From NCBI GenBank assembly GCA_009602725.1, contig WELB01000210.1:177283-203107 (forward strand): a stretch of DNA of 25,825 bases, in the 5' to 3' direction. The notes beneath the pieces are model-generated. The model saw only the letters and a list, made by a program, of their open reading frames with translations, was not told where the DNA came from and ran no database searches. The translations under genes were made by a program, and so were the position numbers. The stretch is from Spirogloea muscicola (Eukaryota > Streptophyta > Zygnematophyceae > Spirogloeales > Spirogloeaceae). Positions 20,149 to 25,825 of the stretch are shown here, one piece after another. The first letter of the stretch is position 1. Every line of letters begins with the position of its first letter.

Positions 20149-22190
20149 TTTTCGCATTTTCCCTCCCTCATCCCTTTCTTCCGGTGCTCCTACGGAGCAC
20201 CCTCCCGCCTGCTCTGGGGAGCGGGCACGTCACAGGTGGTCTTGCAATCCAGCACAGGCACCCGACAGGGAGACCCTTTGGGCGGGTTCCTCTTTGCATT
20301 GGCACACCTACGTGCGCTGCGTAATACGGCGGAGGCCCACCCTGCTGTCCTGATCCCAAGCTACGCCGACGACACCACCCTTGCGGGACCCCCAACTGAA
20401 GTCACCAGCGCTTACAGCACGTTGGAGCGCGAGCTTCACATCCTCGGCCTCCACATCCGGCCTGAGAAGTGTTCAGCCTGGTCTCCAGCCGGCATCCCTC
20501 CCTCCATCAAGCTGCCGGCTGGGTGCCAGACCCCACCACTCGGCATGGTGGTGCTTGGAGTCCCGTTGGGGGCTGCTGCGCATGTGGAGCAAGTTGTGGA
20601 GTCCACCCTTGAGAACCATCTCCAGACCCTCCCGGCCCTCCCCTCCTTACAGGATGCGCAGCTTGCGGTGGCCATCCTCACCCGGTGTGTGGCCCAGCGT
20701 CCCACTTACCTGTTGCGGACTGTACCCCCCACCACGGCACTAAACGCCATCTACTCTACCGTGGACTCCAGACTCCAACAGGCTCTTCACGGCCTGGTGG
20801 ACCATCCCAATTTGTCCGCCACGCCGGCTGCCATCCTCCAGTGTACCCTTCCTACCAGCATAGGCGGCCTTGGGTGCCGTCCACTGGCTCGCCTGTCCCA
20901 AGCAGCTCACCTGGGTTGCTGGGCCCAAGTGGCCTCCACCATCTCCAGTCGCTTCATCCTGAGGGGCCAGGCTGTTTTAGCACCCGCTATAGCGGGTGTT
21001 GCAACAGGGACCAGGCCCTTCCAGCTTTCCCTAACCGCAGCACTGCATGACCTCTCGTGCTCCCTACCAACACTTGCCGAGGGTCATGCAGATTTTGCGG
21101 CATGGGCACGCTGTTCCGATAGGAAAGCGCAGGCTCACTACACACACGCTGCGGACGTGCAGGCCGCCTCCGACTTGAAGGGACTGCTCAAGGACGATAG
21201 ACGTGGCCTTACCCGGCTCCTTTCAATCGGCTCCCCGGGCGCGTCGGAGTGGCTAAACGCTCTGCCGATCTACGAGTCCCTTCGGCTTTCTGACAACCTT
21301 TTCCGCACGGCGCTCCACCACCACCTTGGCCTCCCCCCCCCTTGCTTGGCTGGCATCCGCCAGTGCGAGTGTGGCCACATTGCCGACGACAAGCTCGCCT
21401 TAGCTTCGCACATGCTGAGGTGTGTTGAGGGGGGTGAGCGCATTGCCTCCCACGACCTACTAAGGGATACCATGTTTGGCATTGTGCGAGAGGCGGGATA
21501 TCATCCGGCGATGGAGGTGTCTGGGATCATGCCAATCTCCTCAAGGCGCGGCAAGCCATACGTGCGGCGTCTGGACGTGGTCGCTACCCCGCGGGGCGGT
21601 GGGCCTCGTCTGCTCTTGGACGTGGTACTGATCGACGCATACAAGGCTGGCGCACCAACGTCAACCGTGTCTGGCTGGGCCACGTCCAGCGCGGAGCGCA
21701 AGAAGGAGCGGCACTACCATGATCATCCTCGAGGGGACCATCTTTACCCGTGTGCCATGGATATCTATGGAGGCTACGGCGTGAAATGGTCCTCCCTGAT
21801 CCAGCATCTGGCCCGGCTGGTTGATGCGCGTCGTCGAAGTCGGGGGGGCAGCTTGGGCCACTCCAGCATTCCGCAGGCCTTAGTTGCATATTATAGAATG
21901 CGGCTCTCGCTTAGTTTGCAGCGCTCGCAAGCATTGGCTCTTCATCAACGTGCAGGGCGCGCTCTAAGTCAGGCCTCCGGCTTTCGTGGCGGCGCTCCAG
22001 CTCCCCAAGTTAGCTTGTCAGATTTGTTTGTGCTCACCCGTGGGTACTAATGTCATCTTAGGTACCTTAGATTAGGTCTCCGTATTATGTAGCATTGTTT
22101 AGTCTGCACTCGACTCTGCCTGAACAATGTATTGGCTTGAATTGGCCTCCCTTTCAATTCATGCGCCCCGCGCGCCTTCTCTCTTTCCGA
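20141..22190 (+). mobile_element. LINE copy 2 insertion with possible 8-bp target duplication
   Basis: The element body runs from about 20149 to about 22187, including the family A tail (22051-22187). CTTTCCGA occurs at 20141-20148 and again at 22183-22190, right at the two ends. The CTTT part may instead belong to the element's CTCTCTTT end, leaving only CCGA as certain duplication. It lies between the convergent TIC236-like and GT37 genes, in sense to the former. Confidence 0.65.
20149..22050 (+). CDS. LINE reverse transcriptase, 5'-truncated copy 2
   Basis: The C-terminal two thirds of a non-LTR retrotransposon polyprotein, about 630 residues in one frame. RT similarity begins at about 20150 (H-F-P-S-L-I-P-F-F-R-C-S-Y-G-A-P-S). 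Next come the Q-G-D-P-L block (near 20263-20277), the catalytic Y-A-D-D (20362-20373) and L-G-L-H-I-R-P-E-K-C. The earlier RT blocks with the first catalytic Asp are missing, so it cannot be active alone. Downstream are a C-x-C-x12-H-x3-C zinc-knuckle-like motif (21364-21423) and R-L-D-V-V....G-G-G-P-R-L-L-L-D-V-V, which might be a degenerate PD-(D/E)xK-type nuclease fold. It ends S-L-S-D-L-F-V-L-T-R-G-Y. The open frame extends upstream to 20047, but that part does not look like LINE. Confidence 0.85.
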   Translation, partial: FSHFPSLIPFFRCSYGAPSRLLWGAGTSQVVLQSSTGTRQGDPLGGFLFALAHLRALRNTAEAHPAVLIPSYADDTTLAGPPTEVTSAYSTLERELHILGLHIRPEKCSAWSPAGIPPSIKLPAGCQTPPLGMVVLGVPLGAAAHVEQVVESTLENHLQTLPALPSLQDAQLAVAILTRCVAQRPTYLLRTVPPTTALNAIYSTVDSRLQQALHGLVDHPNLSATPAAILQCTLPTSIGGLGCRPLARLSQAAHLGCWAQVASTISSRFILRGQAVLAPAIAGVATGTRPFQLSLTAALHDLSCSLPTLAEGHADFAAWARCSDRKAQAHYTHAADVQAASDLKGLLKDDRRGLTRLLSIGSPGASEWLNALPIYESLRLSDNLFRTALHHHLGLPPPCLAGIRQCECGHIADDKLALASHMLRCVEGGERIASHDLLRDTMFGIVREAGYHPAMEVSGIMPISSRRGKPYVRRLDVVATPRGGGPRLLLDVVLIDAYKAGAPTSTVSGWATSSAERKKERHYHDHPRGDHLYPCAMDIYGGYGVKWSSLIQHLARLVDARRRSRGGSLGHSSIPQALVAYYRMRLSLSLQRSQALALHQRAGRALSQASGFRGGAPAPQVSLSDLFVLTRGY

Positions 22191-22381
22191 CAGTTACCAC
22201 CTGCTGACTGATGATTGACGTCTGGGAAGGGGCAAGCGATAACATACTCGTGAAGAGGTGAAGGTCGATTCCTCTCTGACCACCATAATCTCCATCAGCC
22301 CCCTGACTCAGATTTTCTCCACTTGGTGGCTCAGGTGAAGATGTCTAACTTAAGCTCAGAGAGCGTTTGAGGTGGCTGGTT
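22188..22381. other. Short intergenic or 3' UTR stretch
   Basis: About 190 bp between the LINE 3' end and the stop codon of the minus-strand fucosyltransferase gene. It probably carries that gene's 3' untranslated region. No polyadenylation motif or other element was recognised. Confidence 0.5.
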
Positions 22382-25226
22382 TCACAAGGTCGTCTGCACA
22401 ACTTGGATACCATGATCCACGCAGTACTTTACAGTGTCAATCATCTTGCCAGGGTCCGCAAAAGCAGGATCATCGCCTGGACAAGTGAGGTTTGTGGGCG
22501 GAAAGTGAAGGCATGGCTCTGTTGAATTCGATCGCTTGCAGGGGGGTCTTGGCAGAGAGGTCTCGCTGCTTGCCAAGCCTCTCATAACCCAGGGTTGCAA
22601 GCCTGCGGAAGCAGACACATGCCCACGCCTCCCACTCATTAGGTCATCACAACCATCTCAGGGGAGTACTTACAAGCTGCTAGCGCCAATGTCATAAGTC
22701 ACATACATGGTCAGGAACCGCGCAACATCGTGGTTGATAGAGTTGGTTATGCTTGGGCCTTGAGAGGTGATGGGAACTATTGTGGCAGTCCAGCTTCCCC
22801 TTTTGCAACACGAGGCTACATACCTGCAAGGCTGTGGGCGCAGTAACCGAATGTGGAAAAGGGGCTCGTCACAAGATCGTTGCACAGGGAGAGCAGCCAA
22901 ATCTCCATGACAACCTGACGCTCGTGCTCCACGTACTTGGCATCATCTTGCGACCGCTCCACTTGCTCGTGCCCAGGGCTGACCACCCGCACGGTGGTAC
23001 CGGGCCGACCATCAATCCCAGCGAACGAGCCTGCAGACAGACCGCCAGGTCAGGACAATGAGGTCAATAACGTAATGAATTCCTGTCAGCAGCTCCCAGT
23101 TGTTCTGAGAAGGGAACTCTATCAGAAAGAGCTGCAAGATGTCAGACAAGAAGAGCACGTCGTACCTGTGAGGTTGGAGAAGTGTTCCTTGTGCAGTGAG
23201 GTCAACACAGTTGCAATGACAGGGCACTTTCCAGACTCATTTGCGCATTTCCAGTCTGTCATGGCATCTGGCAGCAGCCCGTTGCCCACAGCGCACTGCA
23301 GGAGCTGCCCAGATCAGGCATGGCGCTAATCCGTTATTGTGCTCAAGACATGTCGTCCTTGCAGTATAGCCAGCGTCAGCCTGACTTGTATACATTGCTC
23401 AAACTGCGTCGAGCAGGTACTCTGTAGCTGCTCAACGATTCCTTCGCTGCATACCAGCAAAGCATGTTGTGAGAAAGGCCTCAGCCAGCAAGCAGTGAGA
23501 ACAGCTTCACCTGCATGCTGCTGAGGGGATGCCAGCTCTTTTTGAAGGTCCGGACTTGGATGCCCAAGCGTCGTGCTGCGCCAGACAAGTGCTGGCGGAA
23601 GAAGGCCGTGACACGGTCCCAGATGTCATTGGTTGGGTTCACCAACACCCTGCTCAGGTGCATGAACTGCACACTGCGGCAAATGTGCTGAAGCTGTCAA
23701 CGATGAAACTGTAGCTCTTGTGGGATTGTGTGCAACATAAAACCCCCAATTCTGGTAATTGTCTGCAGGTGCAGCAGAAGCACCCGTCAGGGAAGAGAAT
23801 TTGCAGCTGTTCCCGAAAGTGGGGCACAAAATGTAGCGCCGGCAGGAAGTACTGATTGGTCCTGAGGAAGAGGATGGGGACTTCGTCGAGCGCCTGCACG
23901 ACTGCACACAGAGCCTGGCCCCACGGCTCAGCAGCCAAGCTGCAGCCACCCTGGCACCTCCCGCACAGCATGACCGGGCAGGGGCATGAGGCAAGCAGCC
24001 TGCCCTGCAGAAGGAGAGGCACAGCACCAACCTGATGGGCAGAAGAACGCCAGGTTCTCCCGTGGATCGTAGTGAGCCATGGTCAGGAATACGCTCTGAG
24101 GCGGCCAGCTCACTGCCACCTGCTTGGCCTCCCTGTCTCTCCTGCCTCGGGCAGGACCCCAGCACGCAGGGCATGAGGAGCTGACGACCACGGCCCTACT
24201 TTGCTGGGCAGCCTTCACCACTCCAAGAGCTCTGCCTGGCCTGCTATCCTGGCTGGCGTGGGAAGGCAGTGGAGCTCACAGGAACTGGAGGAGCCTGTAG
24301 AGCTCGTAGGACTCATAGTCACGCTTGGAGAGGGTCGGAGGCATCAACCAGGACGAGAACGGGAAGGGCTCGCAGAAGAGCTCCTGGAACATGGACCTCT
24401 GGTCGAGGAGCAGCACACGGCCTGCGATGCTGCGACCACAGCACTCGTCAGGCGCCAGATGCAGTCCCTGACCTCGCCGATTGCAAGTGCGGGACCGTCT
24501 GAGTGCTGCTGAGTCCTGCTTGTTGCACCGAGCAGCGGCCAGGCCCTCACCTGTGAGAAGGGCGTATGCAAAGGTGGACACGAGGGACAGGACGCGGTTG
24601 CCGACGCCGTCTGGAGTGACCGTCCACACCAGGTACTTGCAGTGCGGCACATCGCGCCTCGCCAGCACGCTCGCAATGTCATCCTGCAGCAGCGGGCAGA
24701 GGCTGCGCAGGCCGACTCAGCTCGCCGGCGCAGGCAGCGGCAGGCCACCAGGGCCGTGGCGAGGGGAGGCCCTGACCGTGGCGGCGCAGCGGGCGTGGAG
24801 GCTGCGGTAGGCGGCCAAGGCGGCGGCCAGGGCGCGGCTGGGCGGCTCGCGCCCGGGCGCGCGGTAGCAGTGCTGCTCCCGGCGGCTCCAGCACGCCGCG
24901 TACTCGCTGTCGGCCCCCGGCGAGGCCTCCCGCGGGCGGCGCGCCCACGCCTGCCACTCAGGCGACTCCACGCCGCCGCTGGCCTCGCACTCTGCGCCAC
25001 ACGGCGGCGGGGCCTTCCTTCAGCCGCAGAGCTCCAAGGGCAAGGCCAGGCGGCGGTGCGGCGACGGCCGAGGCCGACCGGCTAGAGGGGGCTCGAGGTC
25101 GGCGTCGGCATCTGCATCGGCAGCTGCGTAGGGCTGTGGATCGCCGACGGCGGCGGCGGCAGCGAGGAGCGCGAGGATGGCGGCGGCGGCGGCGACGTGA
25201 ACGCCGGCGGCGGGGGCCTGCGGCAT
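22382..25226 (-). CDS. GT37 family fucosyltransferase (xyloglucan-type), 11 exons
   Basis: GT37 enzymes move L-fucose from GDP-fucose to cell-wall or arabinogalactan glycans in the Golgi. The spliced model is about 531 residues, close to plant FUT1 length. The ATG at 25226-25224 is the first in frame. A hydrophobic Ala/Leu segment (residues about 9-27) fits a type II signal anchor, and an acidic, Pro-rich stem follows. Family motifs appear in order: L-A-A-Y-R-S-L-H-A-R-C, C-K-Y-L-V-W-T-V-T-P-D-G-V-G-N-R, L-F-C-E-P-F-P-F-S-S-W-L, I-L-F-L-R-T-N-Q-Y-F, N-P-T-N-D-I-W, the donor-binding motif G-I-Q-V-R-T-F (residues 315-321), L-C-N-D-L-V-T-S-P-F-S-T-F-G-Y (448-452 is STFGY), L-Q-P-W-V-M and P-P-C-K-R-S. 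It ends H-G-I-Q-V-V-Q-T-T-L. The acceptor (xyloglucan or another glycan) cannot be told from sequence. All key motifs are intact. Confidence 0.9.
22382..25226 (-). other. Exon map of the GT37 fucosyltransferase gene
   Basis: Exons in transcription order on the minus strand: 25226-25079, 24991-24777, 24683-24551, 24421-24280, 24108-24032, 23901-23784, 23673-23511, 23427-23386, 23295-23166, 23030-22824, 22602-22382. They sum to 1596 nt (532 codons with stop) and all phases agree. Introns are 74-221 nt at most, with GT-AG ends. The first intron (donor GTCGGC) is needed to remove an in-frame TGA at 25022-25020, but its donor is weak. The start of the fifth exon and the bounds of the 42-nt eighth exon are the other soft points. 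The open frame around 22670-22900 falls partly in the last intron and is not coding. Confidence 0.72.
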
Positions 25227-25825
25227 GGCTCTCGGGAGGAAAGGAGCGTGTACAGAAGAGAGAAGCAAGAAGAGAGTGCTCGCCCATTGAAGATCGGCGC
25301 TGGACAAGAGTGAACAGAGGACGAGAAGGGGGCCAGGGGAAGCGCCAAGGCAAACAAGCACAATGAAGCAAAGCAGCTACGAATCACTCAGTATCGCCCA
25401 TTGAGGATAGGGGCTGGAAAAGAAGAAAAGCCAGACTGAAAAAGCCAGCCCCAAAAAGAAATGAACAGAGTACGAGAAGGGGGGCCGCAGAGAAGAGCTC
25501 GCCCATGGAGAAGAGGGGCAAAGCCAACCCAAAAAGAGTAGAAGGTGCTCGCCCATTGAGAAGAGGGGCTGGCAAAGCCAACCCAAAAAGAATGGACAGT
25601 ATCCAAAGCCATAGAAAACAGAAGGTGCTCGCCCATTGAGAAGAGGGGCTGGCAAAGCCAGCAAAGCCAACCCAAAAAGAATGGACAATGTTCAAAGCCA
25701 AAGAAAGAGGTGCTGAAAAAGGACTACACTACAAAGTGCAAGATGGTGCAGAGGGAGATGCAGATGGCTGCTCAGTATCCACGTGTGAGCAACAGCAGAT
25801 CAGAGTAACTCGGAGCAGGAGAAGC
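25227..25825 (-). repeat. Minus-strand LINE-tail and hairpin-module array upstream of GT37
   Basis: Read on the minus strand from 25825: S-D-L-L-L-L-T-R-G-Y-stop (near 25800-25766), its tail, then several hairpin modules near 25670-25640, 25584-25565, 25530-25510 and 25450-25410. Next comes a junction CAATGGGCGA/TACTGAGTGATTCGTAGC (near 25400-25380), the family B tail and a last box CAATGGGCGAGCAC at about 25287-25274. The order repeats that at 505-900 on the plus strand. The array ends about 50 bp before the GT37 start codon. Confidence 0.75.
25541..25700 (-). repeat. 80-bp tandem repeat of the hairpin module
   Basis: GAAGGTGCTCGCCCATTGAG begins at 25541 and again at 25621, and the following 60 or so bases repeat with few changes. 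Read on the minus strand each unit is GGCTTTG..., TGTCCATTCTTTTT, GGGTTGGCTTTGCCAGCCCC, CTTCTCAATGGGCGAGCACC. The matching plus-strand array near 630-700 has fewer units, so copy number has changed in one of the two arrays. Confidence 0.75.

Noticed and set aside
22670-22900. Minus-strand open frame ending T-Y-D-I-G-A-S-S-L
   Set aside because: I first took it for the GT37 S-T-F-G-Y region, but the true motif is in another frame near 22840, and most of this frame lies in the last intron (22823-22603).
24344-25000. Long Arg/Ala/Pro-rich minus-strand open frame
   Set aside because: It is an off-frame shadow of GT37 exons 2-4 in GC-rich DNA; the supported frame carries recognisable GT37 motifs.

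Overview
The window reads as nuclear DNA of a green photosynthetic eukaryote, most likely a chlorophyte alga. It holds a chloroplast-envelope protein gene and a plant-type fucosyltransferase gene, both split by many short GT-AG introns, set among degenerate non-LTR (LINE) retrotransposon pieces. A trebouxiophyte is my guess for the lineage; nothing in the sequence fixes genus or species. I see no tRNA, rRNA, CRISPR array or bacterial-type operon.

Layout. Positions 1-7815 are a graveyard of LINE 3' ends: one long decayed reverse-transcriptase copy (985-2605), at least ten shorter C-terminal stubs on both strands, and about thirty copies of a short module built round a GGGCTGG...CCAGCCC hairpin. 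Positions 7931-19177 (+) are a complete 25-exon gene for a TIC236/TamB-like protein of about 2319 residues. Positions 19178-20148 are a gene-free spacer with a GT-rich microsatellite. Positions 20149-22187 (+) hold a second, less decayed but 5'-truncated LINE copy. Positions 25226-22382 (-) are a complete 11-exon gene for a GT37 (xyloglucan-type) fucosyltransferase of about 531 residues. Positions 25227-25825 hold another hairpin-module array, now on the minus strand, which mirrors the array at about 505-900.

The two host genes are convergent and not obviously linked in function: one serves protein import across the chloroplast inner envelope, the other Golgi glycan and cell-wall synthesis. 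Both have the same LINE-tail/hairpin module immediately upstream of the start codon, pointing the same way relative to the gene.

The most unusual content is the hairpin module. It forms the tail of several diverged LINE families, in each case behind a conserved C-terminal peptide ending in RGY-stop. One 77-bp copy sits inside the decayed LINE with an apparent 9-bp target-site duplication, so the tail alone seems able to move. I read this as a LINE 3'-end recognition hairpin that has become a very small (about 75-100 bp) mobile unit. Exon coordinates were assigned by hand from reading frame, splice dinucleotides and recalled family similarity; no search was run.
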